From contig CM042694.1 in the NCBI GenBank assembly GCA_023614405.1, positions 358,932,975-358,996,974 on the forward strand: 64,000 nt of DNA, in the 5' to 3' direction. Shown one piece after another: positions 22,498-34,900 of this stretch (position 1 is its first letter; every line of letters begins with the position of its first letter). Origin of the DNA: Avena insularis (taxonomy: Eukaryota > Streptophyta > Magnoliopsida > Poales > Poaceae). Below the pieces are notes generated by a model, which searched no databases, was not told the origin of the DNA, and saw only the letters and a program-made list of their open reading frames with translations. Both the position numbers and the translations under genes were made by a program.

Positions 22498-23955
22498 ATG
22501 TCTTCTAGTGATGATGATGTTGTGATGCAGAACAAGAAGGATGAGGAACTCGTCAATTGGCGTGAATATGAGGCTTTGAAGTCCCACTTGACACGTGTGT
22601 TTACTCACACGACAGATGCCATTGACAAGAATCTCCAAGATCTGAATGTGGGATTGGATCACCATGTTGGAACGGTGGATACTATTCAAACACAAGTGGC
22701 TACACTAAATGTCAATGTCACCGCTTTGCAGCAGTCCATTGAGGGTTTGATGGCCGCTTTGCATAGAAGGGAAGAGCCTCAACATGATGATGCTTTTGAT
22801 GATTTTGATGAGGGTAGCGATGTGGATGCTGCTCCACATGTTGGTCGGGGACGTGCTATTCAACCTGCCCATGCACCTGCCCATGCACCTCATGACCGTG
22901 GGTATGCTCCTCTTGGGCGTGCTCAACGTGTTCCCAACCAAACTGCTGATGATGGTTTGGGCAAGCCAAAATTCTCAATTCCTAAGTTTGATGGTTCCAT
23001 TGATCCTGAAGACTACCTCACATGGGAGTTGAAGATTGAGAAACTCTGGCGCTTATTTGACTATCCAGAAGATAAGAAGGTCAAGCTTGCAGCATCTGAA
23101 TTTGATGGTTATGCTTTGCGTTGGTGGGATGCTCTTGTGCAACATAGGAGGGAGGACAGTGAACTTCCTGTGATGGATTGGCGTGAGATGAAGCAAATCA
23201 TGAAAGCTCGTTTCGTCCCAACCAACTACTTGCGTTCAGTTTTTGATAAATTGACGCAACTGAAGCAAGGAACAATGGCAGTTGATGACTACTAAATGGA
23301 GATGGAGATGCTTATGCAGCGTGCTAGAATTCGTGAGTCCATTGAGATGACCATGCAGCGATTCCTAAACAATTTGAAGTTACCAATCAAGAGCATTGTT
23401 CGTCATCACAAGTATGAGACCATGAATGAGTTGTTGCATCATGCTAGAGAGGCCGAATCCCAGTTGGCAGAAGAGGCAAAGTCACGTACTCGTTTTCCAT
23501 CCTCCAGCAGATTTTCGGCCAGACCTATTCCTCCTACAGCCGCGTCACCAACTGCTGTTCCGTTTACACCATCGTCCAAACCAGCAAGTACACCTTCGTT
23601 TGGTTCTAATGCTCGGAAACCCGCTGCTCCTGCTACTAGCTCGGGTTCCAACATGTCTACGGCACGTACTCGTGATGTGGTGTGCCACACTTGTGGTGGT
23701 AGAGGTCACTACAAGAAGGATTGTCCAAACAGCAAGGTTATGTTTGTTAATGAACAAGGTGAAGTAGAAAGTGGAGATGAAGCTTCTGATGTTGATATTG
23801 ATGATGGCGAGGATGGTGCTGATGCATATGCTGAGCGTGCACCAACTATCGTCGTGTCTTCACGTGTACTTAGTGTGCAACCGGTTGAGAAATCCCAGCG
23901 TTGCAACTTGTTCCAAACAAAAGCTCTAGTTGGACCAAATAAAGCTTGCAAGGTC
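22498..23955 (+). pseudogene. Element J gag
   Basis: The ATG at 22498 (MSSSDDDVVMQNKKDEEL) is chosen because E and A align from here. An N-terminal coiled-coil-like part is followed by the gag core [20 protein letters not shown] and [17 protein letters not shown] at 23293-23295 replaces the second Tyr of DEYYMEMEM. After it the frame is open through a Pro/Ser-rich linker to the knuckle CHTCGGRGHYKKDC (about 23682-23723) and an acidic segment. About 480 codons. One nonsense mutation separates it from a continuous gag. Confidence 0.88.
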
Positions 23956-24378
23956 ATTATTGATGGAGGTAGCTACAGAAATCTTGCAAGTAAGGAATTA
24001 TGTGCCAAACTAAATTTGACATACTTACCTCATCCCAAGCCATACTATATACAATGGTTGAGCAACAATGGTGAGATGAAGGTAAATCATATGGTACGAG
24101 TGAACTTTCAAATAGGGCCATACTAAGATTCTATTGATTTTGATGTGGTTCCTATGACTGTTTGTCACCTACTATTGGGTCGGCCATGGCTCTATGATCG
24201 CCATGTGCAACACAATGGCCGAGCCAATACATATCACTTGGAATTCAAAGGAAGAAAGATTACTATGCAGCCAATGACACCACAAGAAATTGTGAATGAT
24301 TCTCGCCAGAAGATAGAGGTGAATTTGAAGGAAGATACTACCACTCGGCGAGATTGTGTGACAGCTGTTCCGATGTAA
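23956..24378 (+). pseudogene. Element J protease
   Basis: The active-site segment is IIDGGSYRNLASKELCAKL. The frame meets TAA at 24124-24126, where relatives have Lys in GPYKDS. It resumes with DFDVVPMTVCHLLLGRPWLYD and MQPMTPQEIVNDSRQKIEV. A frameshift near 24365-24378 separates it from RT. Inactive. Confidence 0.85.
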
Positions 24379-26303
24379 TTGAGCCTAAATTGAGTGATAT
24401 AACGAAAAGTGAGAGAATGCCTGGTTTATTGATATTAGCCACTAAGGAAGATATGAGAGAATTTCGTGAGGATCCTACAGCCATGCCACTTATGCTCATG
24501 TATAAGGGCGAGGTATTGGTTTCTAACAACATGACCCCTATTTCTCTTGGTGTTTCATCTGTTTTGTAGGACTTTGGGGATGTGTTTCCAGAAGACATAC
24601 CCGCAGGTTTGCCTCCCTTGCGTGGTATAGAACATCAAGTGGACTTGATTCCTGGCGCCACACTTCCCAACCGTGCACCCTACAGGACTAATCCCGAAGA
24701 AACTAAAGAAATTCAGAAGCAAGTACAAGCGTTGTTGGATAAAGGGTACATTCGTGTATCTCTTAGCCCTTGTGTTGTTCCTGTTATTTTAGTTCTTAAG
24801 AAAGATGGTACTTGGCGCATGTGTGTTGATTGTAGAGCGATTAATAACATCACTATTCGATATCGTCATCCTATTCCACGCTTAGAGGATATGCTAGATG
24901 AATTGAGTGGTGCTGCTGTTTTCTCTAAAATTGACTTGCGTAGTGGTTATCATCAAATTAGGATGAAAGAAGGGGATGAATGGAAAACTGCTTTCAAAAC
25001 TAAATTCGGCTTGTATGAGTGGTTAGTTATGCCGTTTGGTCTTACTAATGCACCTAGTACTTTCATGCGTTTGATGAATCATGTTTTGAGAGAGTTTATT
25101 GGTCGTTTCGTGGTTGTTTACTTTGATGATATACTCATATACAGCCACACCGAATCTGAACATCGCACTCATATTAGACAAGTTTTGCAAGTGTTACGTG
25201 ATAATAAACTATATGCTAATCTTGAGAAGTGTACATTTGCAAAAGATCAGGTCATATTCCTAGGATTTGTTGTTTCTAAACATGGAGTAGAGGTGGATCA
25301 ATCTAAAATTGAATCAATTCAGAATTGGCCTACTCCAATGAATGTAAGTCAAGTGCATAGTTTCCACGGTCTCGCTGGTTTCTATAGGCGCTTTGTGAAA
25401 GATTTTAGCACCATTGCTGCACCTTTGAATGATTTGACAAAGAAAGATGTTCCTTTTATATGGGGCGCGGCCCAAGACATTGCTTTTGATACTTTGAAAC
25501 GTTTGCTTACTTCTGCACCTTTGCTTCCATTACCTGATTTTTCGAAGCAATTTGAAGTTGAATGTGATGCTAGTGGTATAGGCATAGGTGGCATTTTGAT
25601 GCAAGAGGGTCGGCCTATAGCTTATTTTTCTGAGAAATTGACTGGTGCTCGTTTGAATTATTCAATCTATGATAAAGAATTGTATGCACTTGTTAGAGTA
25701 CTTGAGGTTTGGCAACATTATTTGTGGCCAAAGGAATTCATCATACATTCTGATCATGAAACATTGAAATACTTGAAAGCTCAATCAAACTTGCATAGAA
25801 GATTAGCTAAATGGGTTGAGTTCATTGAGTCTTTTCCTTACATCATTAATTATAAGAAGGGAAAAGAGAATGTTGTTGCTGATGCTCTGTCTAGGAAGAA
25901 CATGCTATTAACCAATCTTGATGTTAAAATTCCTGGATTAGAAGCTATTTGTGCACTTTATGCAACTGACCATGATTTTGCTAAACCATGTCGTTTGTGT
26001 GCTCTTAGAAACGCATGGGATAAGTATCATATACATGATGGATATTTGTTTCGAGCTAACAAACTATGTATTCCAGAATCATCGTTGCGTTTGTTCTTAG
26101 TGCAGGAATCACATGCTGGAGGTTTGATGGGTCACTTTGGGCATGAGAAGACGTTGCTCATGCTTGCTGATCACTTTTATTGGCCCAAGATGAGGCGTGA
26201 TGTGTACAGATTTGTGAGCCGATGTATTACATGCCACAAGTCGAAATCTAAGCTGAAGCCTCACGGTTTGTATACACCTCTCTCTGCACCGACTACTCCA
26301 TAG
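24379..26303 (+). pseudogene. Element J RT, RNase H and integrase zinc domain (573-codon open frame from 24582)
   Basis: The long frame 24582-26303 carries RT with [53 protein letters not shown] [14 protein letters not shown] and the catalytic YFDDILIYS. RNase H follows with [31 protein letters not shown] and [10 protein letters not shown]. The integrase HHCC finger has [18 protein letters not shown] and CITCHKSKS. The frame ends at TAG 26301-26303, where Trp is expected (PTTP-W-EDIS). RT and RNase H catalytic residues are intact. The linker upstream (24379-24581) is out of frame with a TAG at 24567-24569. Confidence 0.92.
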
Positions 26304-27153
26304 GAAGACATTAGTATGGAATTTGTGCTAGGTCTACCTAAAACTCAGAGAGGTCATGATTTTATATTTGTGGTAGTAGATAGGTTCTCTAAGATGGCTC
26401 ATTTTATTGCCTGCCACAAAAGCGACGATGCGTCGCATGTTGCTAACTTGTTTTTCAGGGACATCGTGAGATTACATGGAGTACCAAAGACGATTGTTTC
26501 TGACCGTGATGTAAAGTTCATGAGCTACTTTTAGAAGACCTTATGGGGGAAGCTAGGAACGAAGTTGCTGTTCAGTACTACATGTCATCCCCAAACAGAT
26601 GGTCAAACGGAGGTGGTGAATAGAACATTGTCACAGCTGCTAAGGACCATGATTAAAAAGAATCTGTGGGAGTGGGAACAGGGCTGTGCATTCAACTACT
26701 CAGCTTTGTCCTTTTGAGGTGGTGTATGGTTTCAAGTCATTGACGCCACTTGATATGTTGCCTCTGCCATTACATGAGAGAGTTGATATGGAGGCATCAA
26801 AATGTGCTGATTATGTGAAGAAAATACATGAGAAGACTCGAGAGGCTATTGAGAAGAAAGGCAAGAACATTGCTGCTGCAAGGAATCAAACACGAAAAGA
26901 AGTGTTGTTCGAGCCTGGAGATATGGTTTGGGTGCATCTACGCAAGGATAGGTTCCCACTACTTCGAAAATCAAAATTAAAGCCACGTGGTGCTGGTCCT
27001 TACAAGGTGTTAGCCAAGATTAATGATAATGCCTACTCGGTTGATATACCTATTGAGGAGTTTGGTGGACAACAGCTTCAACGTTGCTAATTTGTCACCA
27101 TATGCTGGAGAAGACCTTGGAGCGTCGAGGTCGACGCTTTTGAAGGGGGGAGA
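26304..27153 (+). pseudogene. Element J integrase core and C-terminal domain
   Basis: [20 protein letters not shown] starts the catalytic core. A TAG at about 26532 replaces Trp in MSYFWKTL. A deletion of about 30 bp near 26675 removes the segment CLPHVEFAYNK that E retains. The C-terminal domain includes VWVHLRKDRFPLLRKSKLKP and AKINDNAYSVDIP. A small indel at 27065-27080 shifts the frame before the purine tract. Non-functional. Confidence 0.85.
27141..27153 (+). other. Element J polypurine tract
   Basis: TGAAGGGGGGAGA directly before the 3' LTR. Confidence 0.85.
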
Positions 27154-27985
27154 TGATGAGGACATCCCTACAATTACACCTACCCCAATTGCTAATGAAG
27201 TTGTTCCAATTGCAAAGAAGGATCAATCCAATGAGATAAGGATTGGACCAATCACAAGAGCTCGTGCCAAGCTACTAGAACAACAGGTGAACTTGTTTCT
27301 TAATGAACCTGGTGTTTTAATTAATGAGAATTTTATACTACCTAAGTCTTTGAATTATTGTATGATCAGGTACTTAGGAGAAGAAGGCATAGCATAGAGT
27401 GAGGAGCTGAAGGAACATGGTGTGTTGATCAATGAGGAATGCGCGAGGGAGGAGAGGGAGGAAGCGCAAGGAGCTGTCCAAGACGAAGATCAACAAGAGG
27501 AGGAAGTTCTTCACATCATGGGCAGAAAACCGACTAGGACTCTGCCACGGCAGAGCCAGTCTTGGCCGAGCCACTTGTGGCCGGTTTGTATCCAGGTTGG
27601 GTGGAACCGACTCGGGTTCCACCATAGGCCGCCGCCCTCTGGACTCATAAATAGATGGGAGCGTCATAGATTAGGGGAGACCATGTTAAAATATTTTGGA
27701 GTTGTTTCTTTCATAGAACCTCTGAAATTACCCTGTGTTCGAATTTACCAACTATAATTGAGTGTGATCTGTTGTTCCATTGGGAATTAGTAGATTGCAT
27801 ACTACCGTTCGTGGTCACGGCTGCGTGCGCGAGAGCGTGGTGTTGTGAATATCTTACAAGGTTTGAGAGTTGTTGCATTGGCATCAGGGATCAAGCGGGA
27901 GAGTTCATAGCTACAGGCTAGTTATCTATCATCCACCATCACCATCGACAAGTGCTTGCTGAGAAGATCGGGCCACCCCATATCA
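27154..27985 (+). repeat. Element J 3' LTR
   Basis: 832 bp, same ends as the 5' LTR. It lacks about 37 bp in the hairpin area. The hairpin core CTGCCACGGCAG is at 27542-27553. TATA-like CATAAATAG at 27645-27653. The target duplication TATAC follows. Confidence 0.95.
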
Positions 27986-30226
27986 TATACCCTAGAAGAA
28001 CGGAAAGAAAAGGACAAACAATGCTCGGGTATGTTGACAAACATACTTCTTACCTCTAAGCGGCTAATCTTTGATTTTTCAGTCATATGTTGATATAGTA
28101 TTTTATTTGGTTATTCAGCTAATTTTTAATTCAATAATCTTCAATTTGCAGATGTCATTAGATTACTTACCCATATTAAGCCGGTAGAATCAAAGATAAT
28201 AAAGAGGAACACACCAACAGATTTACGCGAGATTGAAATTATGATACCAGAGTAAGTGTACCTAGATGCCACAACTTTCTGTTCAACAATAAAGACCATT
28301 TTCTTCCATTAACAATGTTATTTCCATTAAATACATTACAATTAAATCTGTAGGGGTGATAAAATCAGAGTAACATTATGGGGAAAATTAGCTCATCATT
28401 TAAGTGACGATGTACTTGGCAAAAGAACCGTCATTATTGTTACATCAACAATGGTGCAAAAATTCTATGGTAAGTCAAATAATGTTATGATATATATATT
28501 CTATTATCTCCACACAAGAAACAAACTAATTTAGTAAAATAATGTTACAATACAATCCGATTTTTTAATAGATTTTTTGTTGATCAAACAGGTTTGTCCC
28601 TAAAGTTAACAAGCGCTACAAGATTATATACAAATCTAGAAATACCAGAGACTTGGGAACTTCTTGACAGGTATCAAACAATTAGTAGTTAATTACCAGC
28701 AAGAAACCATAATATATTATGATTTACTATAATTGACATAGTACTCACGTTTTGTAGACATTCAATGGAAGAAACTTTACCAAAGATGATGGAAATAGAT
28801 AAAAGTACTCAAGGCACATTGGAAGAACAAATGTTTTATAGAAGGAGAACATTACAAGAACTTACCGAGATCAGGCACAACAACCCAACAGACCAGGTAA
28901 TGCATCGGAAATTTTCCAACATATGTTACTGTACAAGCATCCAAGACCTATAAAATTATTGATGTGTGTTAATAGCATATTATTCGAAGAGCTAACATTT
29001 GTAAATGAACTTTGAGGACTTCGTATTCACAACAATAGATACAATTGACCGGTTAGAAGAAAATATTCAATGGTGGTACATGTCATGCGATGTATGCAAC
29101 AAAATTGCTACCAAAGAATCTCATAAATATTATTGCAAGAACTACAACAAATATCCAGAAGGTGTAACTCCGCGGTAAGAATAATCTCATGATTTGAACA
29201 TTAGTGTTTATTATGATATTATCATTACAACAATGAAATGATATGTTAGGAACCGCATTTGGTTCCAGATTAGTGATCATACAACTACTACAAGTTGCAC
29301 TTTATTTGATGAAGAGGCAAAAAGAATACTCAATAAATCAGTCTCATTCCTGCTAGACACTATAGATGGAAAATCCCACGAAGATCCAAAGGTTATACAA
29401 CAATTATGTGGACAAAGACTTATCTTTCGATTCAAGCTAAACAATAAAAATCTCACTCTCGGTATGCAAAATTATGCGGTAAAAAAGACATTTGTGCCTG
29501 ATGATAAACTTGAGAAGCGGTACTTAGATGTAAAACAAAAGAGGTAACAGTCCATTTTTCCCCTTGAATAAATTATTACATATTTTCCAATAGATGTTTT
29601 TTTAGAATCATCATGATTGTGATGAATAGGGTTTGATGGATGACGAAGTGGACAACATGTTAAAACAGGAAACCAAGAAATCGAATGAGCCAGTTAAAAA
29701 GGTGACTAGATACTCGACCATACAATTTTTTGTATATCAACTTGTCTCTTACTTAATTGATGTATTGTAATTTTGCAGGTACAAAACAACAAATTCCAAC
29801 CTAACAAAGACACATTTCACCTGGTCCAAGTGAAAGAAGAGCCGGAAGATAAAATCAATGGGAGTGCAGTAATTCAAAAGGAGCATCAAGATATAAAGTT
29901 ATCAACAAGTGCCAATGCCAAAAAAAAGGAGACGGGGATCTATTGTAGTATCTGATGACTCAGAAGATGAAGAAAATAAAAAAAGTCAATCCAAAACGGT
30001 GGAAAAAGAACTGCGAGATAACATGAAGAGTGTTCATGGAACAACCAAGAGTGCAAAGCTTCAACATGAAGTCTCGGATATTGGCTACACAAAATATAAA
30101 CCTTCTATTACTGCTACCAGAAGAATGACACGGAGCTTGGCTGGAAAGGCTAACAACATCAAAGAGGAGGCAAAGTGCAAGGATACAAGACCAAAAGAGA
30201 AAGGAAATAGTCCACAATTTTTTTAA

Positions 30227-31942
30227 ATTAGTAGTTGCTTATTAGAAAGGACAACATGTTATTTTGTTATACTTAAAGAATTTTCGTCTAAATATTCCAT
30301 ATATATGATGTACTTGAGATCTCAAGTAATGCAACATGGAAATCCAATTTGATGTTCTGGATGCACCGTATGTCAATTGTTCTTAGAAGATTAAATCGAT
30401 TAGATTTCAAAGATTGACATTGCATATGTGTCCTCGGCCAACGCTCTTCTATACCTACAACTATCGCAGAAACTTCAATGTACTATCATACTCTAAGATA
30501 CGTAAATCTCTAAACATTACACTTTGTGGACACTTTTCTGCCAGGTCCTAAACTTCAACAGAATACCCTTATTTTTTCAGTTATTATCTAGAAACCTAAT
30601 TTGGAATACGAAAGTTAAAATGACCTGAAGTTGGATCAAGCAATTCTCCTAATCTATAATACAATTATAATTGAAATCAAGGGAATGATGGTGACTCACT
30701 GACCAAAACCTAAATAAAAAGTAGCACTCAGCCAATACAACAAATAACTATTTTTCTAGGTGCAAAGAAGTAGTCCCGCCTCCAATCTACTTTATTAATA
30801 AAATATAAATCCATGCATAATGGATTTACTTCAGACTCATAGCTTACTAAGATTAGGTCTTAGATTAAGGTATCAGAGATGAGGGGCAAACATGTGGTAC
30901 ATGTGGCCACTCATGTGCACATCATCCTCTCCTTGACGCTTGGTGTGTTGCCGTGCTTGACCAAGGCCGTCTGAGCGTGCCGCTGGCCACATCGCCCCAT
31001 CCTATTCTCCGTGTGGTGGTTATGTTGCTAAAATCCACCACTCACACACCTAGATGCTAGATCTGCAGCGGAACATAAAAGAAATTTTTTGGAGACGGAA
31101 TCTAGACTCTTTGTCGCTGGCAGCTAATCAGAGGCGATGGCTCATGCGGTAGCGGAAGTGTGATAGCAGACGCCATTGAAATGTCTCGATAGCGGAAGTG
31201 TGATCGCAGACGCCATTGAAATGTCCCGGAAGCTAAAGAAGAGGCAGGGAGTAAAAGCAGGTGGTCGGCAAAGAAGATAGACACAGCTGGCTAGCTGAAT
31301 AAGGCTCGGTCAGTTTGTAAACAAATCGTTTTTCTAGAAACCGACTAAGATATAGTGTAGAATCCGTATTCGTGCAACTCTAGGAGTTATCAAACCAAAA
31401 CACTATAAATGTTGCATCAATAGGTATACCATGTATTTGTAAAAATCTACAATCCTCAGCGAGCCACCGATAGAAACAATTTCTCCACGCAATTTTCCGT
31501 TTCACGCAAATCGCGGATTCAATTGACAACAACAATATCGTTATAAATCAACAAGACCTTCTCACGGTATGTTTCGACATTCTAATGTGCATATTCCTCC
31601 ACATTAAGTTATTTGTAATTTTGTTACTCCAAGATACATCTGAATCTAGACAAATCCGAGTCCATTAATTTGGATCGGATGGAGTACAAAAAAAGTCATT
31701 TGTAATTTCTTAACACCAAACATGTTTTCAGAGAAAACTCTTGCCATCTCTATTGCAAAGTTTATAGAATTCTAATCTCATCATCAGTTTCTAAGAAAGC
31801 AAAAAAGAAAGGTATGATCACAAACATCCATTATAATTATACTAAAAAATATAAAAAAAACATTCCAAATGCCTTTCCCGTTGAAGTTACAAGGACTGGT
31901 CCATGAAGTGCTATATATTGAAACTATTCATATACCCAGAAT
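30227..31942 (+). other. Helitron spacer between RPA and RepHel genes
   Basis: No supportable gene. It holds a 40 bp tandem pair (agcggaagtg units at 31151 and 31191) and a fragment resembling the right end of a Stowaway MITE at about 31620-31692. Confidence 0.5.
31620..31692. mobile_element. Possible Stowaway-type MITE fragment
   Basis: Contains AATTTGGATCGGATGGAGTA, close to the conserved GGAACGGAGGGAGTA end of grass Stowaway elements. The opposite inverted repeat is not visible, so this is a remnant at best. Confidence 0.35.
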
Positions 31943-34900
31943 ATGCCGGCACAATCCAGACGATCAAGGGCAAGAGTAAACATCCTGCAAAATGAAGACA
32001 CGACTACACCACCAACATTGGGTAATATCTGCGTGCAATTCTTCATGTGTCTCGGGAGTATTTTGATCACGTTTCTATAGCTCCTTTTATACGTATTTTA
32101 TGAGACGTCTTCAGTGTAGAAACTGTCCATGAGTCATAATTTGTTTTCCTGCAAATGCAACTATAGGGAAGTACTGCAATATAAGAGCTACAAAAATATC
32201 AAGGCTGATGTAAAACAACTATATATTAATACACTACTAGGAAAATATTATTTTTGACTAGATATATTCAACGGAATACGTGTAATAGTCTCTTCATGAC
32301 TTCTAACTACATTAAGCATGTTTTTAATACCTCTTTTCCTTAGCATAAAATAAATAAGTGTATCAACAATAATTATATTCAAGAATAATCTATAAATCAC
32401 TAACAAGATTGTGTTTGCAGAGATGAGGGTCCAATCGACGTCGCAGCCATCAGCCCTTGGTACGAAAAGAAAGAATGAACAACCTCAACAACCAAGCAAC
32501 ACAAAGCGCACTAGGGTTGGAGCCTATATTAAAGAGAAAAGAAAGATCTCAAGAAAAGAAGGAATTGAAACATGCAAGAACCAAAAGCAGCACAGGCAGC
32601 ATTGGAATCAAGTATCAAGATACCAACAGAAGCACATCATCCCATGTGCAAATGTCAAGGCATGGAACTTCGGTAGGCCAACATATAATTGCAAACATTG
32701 CAATGCACTGCAATGGTATGAAGAAAGATTAAATTCGAACAGAGGAACTAGAGAACCCTCTTTTGGAATATGTTGCAAGCAAGGAAAAATCTTTCTGCCA
32801 CCACAAGAATTGCCTCCACCTTACCTTGCAAGCCTCTTAACAGGTGAAGGACAAGATTCAGTAAACTTCAAACAAAATATCAGGGCATACAATTCAATGT
32901 TCCACGACATCGGAACTCTTTTACCTAAAGGTGATAACAAACCTAGGTTTGTGCAGCTGTACATCTATGATACCGAGAATGAGGTGAACAATAGAATAAG
33001 TGCATCAAGATGCAATAATGACAAACCAACAGTTGACCCCAACATGGTAAGAGAATTGCAAAAAATGCTCGATTACAAAAACATCCTTGCAAAAACATTC
33101 AGAATGGTGAGGGATAGATTCAAAGAAGGGGATTACCATGACTGTACGCTTCGAATACTAGACAAACGAAATGGTAATCACAACCTTCCATCCGCATCTG
33201 AAGTTGCAGCACTGGTGGTAAGAGATCCAACTGGAGAAAGCGAAGGACGCGACATTGTTGTTGAGTACAAAAATATGGTACCGCTAAGGATCTCTGAAAT
33301 CCACCCAAAACTAATGTCCATGCAATACCCCCTACTGTTCCCGTACGGAGAAGATGGTTTCAGACTTGAAATACCCTACAAGAAAACAAATGGAGCTGAA
33401 AACGGAAGAAAGTATGTAACTATGTTTGAATACTATGCGTTCTACCTACAACAACGTCCTCACCAGGGAATGTTGTTGCTTATGTCTGGACATCTATCAC
33501 TTCAATTTTGGGTTGACGTTTGGACATGCGTCGAGCAGAATAGACTAGACTGGATCCGACACAATCAAGGAAAGCTAAGAACAGAACTTTATAGTGGATT
33601 GCAGGATGCGATTGAGCGAGGGGACACCAGAACAGAGCAAGTTGGAAAGAGGATAATTGTTCCTTCATCTTTTACAGGTGGTAGAAGAAACAAGGCACAA
33701 AACTTACAAGATGCATTTGCAATATGCCGTTGGGCTGGATACCCAGATCTGTTTATAACATTCACATGCAATGCAAACTGGCCTAAGATTCAGTACATGC
33801 TAGATGAACCAGGAAGTGGCCAGAAGCCAGCCGATCGCCCAGATATTGTGAACAGAGTTTTTATGATAAAACTGAAGGAACTAATGAGAGATATAAAAGA
33901 AAAGAAACATTTTGGCGAAACACTTGCAAGTAAGTGCCATCGGCTATCAATATTTACTTTGATGCATCCAAAATTATTACTTATCAACAGAGAATACACA
34001 GTAACTCGGTAGCATTCCAATTTTAATAAATCTAAACAAATATTAATGCATTGCAGTTATATACACAATAGAGTTCCAGAAGAGGGGACTCCCTCATGCC
34101 CACATACTAATATTTCTTAAGGACAAAGACAAGTATCCAGAACCGTCTCAAATTGACCAAATAATAAGCGCGGAGATCCCAAATAAGGATGAAGATCCAG
34201 AGGCATTTGCAACTGTCGAGAACTTCATGATGCATGGCCCATGCGGAGAGGCAAATAAACTCACCATGCATGATGGACCATAAATGCACCAAGCACTTTC
34301 CGAAAAAATACAATGTCAATACTACAATTGACGAGGACGGCTTTCCAGTATATAAAAGGAGGGATGACAAAAGGCAGATCAAAAAAGGAGGGGTCATGCT
34401 CGATAATGGATTTGCCGTGCCATACAACCGGGATCTGTTGGTAAAGTTTCAGGCTTGAGTGGTGCAACAGGTCAAGGTCAATCAACTACCTCTCTAAGTA
34501 CATTCGTAAAGACGACGACCAAGTGACAGCCTTGCTCAAGGAAAGAGACGCAGCAAATGATACTGACGAGATAAAAAATACCTAGAGATGAGGTACATAT
34601 CAACAACAGAAGCATGTTGGAGGCTATTCCATTTTGATCTTCACCATCGTGAACCACCCGTAGAGAGTCTTTCGTTCCATCTAGAAAACGAGCAGCAAGT
34701 TATTTTTCCTGACTCCACTAATCTTGAGAAGATAGTAAGAAGGGAAGCATCAAAAATTACAAAGTTCACTGAGTGGATGGAGGCAAACAAAATACACGAG
34801 ATAGGAAAGGAATTAACATACGCAGAATTCCCTTCAAACTTTGTATGGAAAAGCAAAACAAAAAGCTGGGAGAAGAGGAAGAGGAGGGAATATGCAATAG

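Larger units (their letters stand above)
20514..27985 (+). mobile_element. Element J: full-structure CRM-like Ty3/gypsy retrotransposon
   Basis: 7472 bp with 5' LTR (20514-21382), primer site, leader, gag, protease, RT, RNase H, integrase, purine tract and 3' LTR (27154-27985). The target duplication TATAC is perfect. It is inserted in an exon of the Helitron RPA gene. Gene order protease-RT-RNase H-integrase defines Ty3/gypsy. The LTR-crossing pol C-terminus and primer site fit the CRM clade. Several stops make it defective. It is the most complete reference for family A/E/G/I/J in this window. Confidence 0.95.
19790..30226 (+). pseudogene. Helitron-encoded RPA1-like single-strand DNA binding protein, about 11 exons, split by element J
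   Basis: Exons inferred from GT/AG sites and frame: 19790-19870, 20043-20197, 20281-20513 plus 27991-28028, 28152-28251, 28354-28469, 28592-28670, 28758-28896, 29017-29174, 29250-29543, 29630-29701, 29779-30226. The protein has OB-fold-like segments (IKVKVIRMWDSVNP, GDTIHATIWK, GDKIRVTLWGKLAHHL). A C-terminal RPA-type zinc-ribbon domain contains WWYMSCDVCNKI, YYCKNY and LGMQNYAVKKTFVPDD. The last zinc Cys is Tyr here. The tail is acidic and basic (VSDDSEDEE) after an apparent one-base A-run insertion near 29918. RPA-like cargo is usual in plant Helitrons and may bind ssDNA during rolling-circle transposition. J interrupts exon 3. Confidence 0.8.

Noticed and set aside
19790..30226. Host RPA1 gene
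   Set aside because: It lies directly upstream of RepHel within Helitron-like ends, and RPA-like genes are normal Helitron cargo. A captured host copy cannot be fully excluded.
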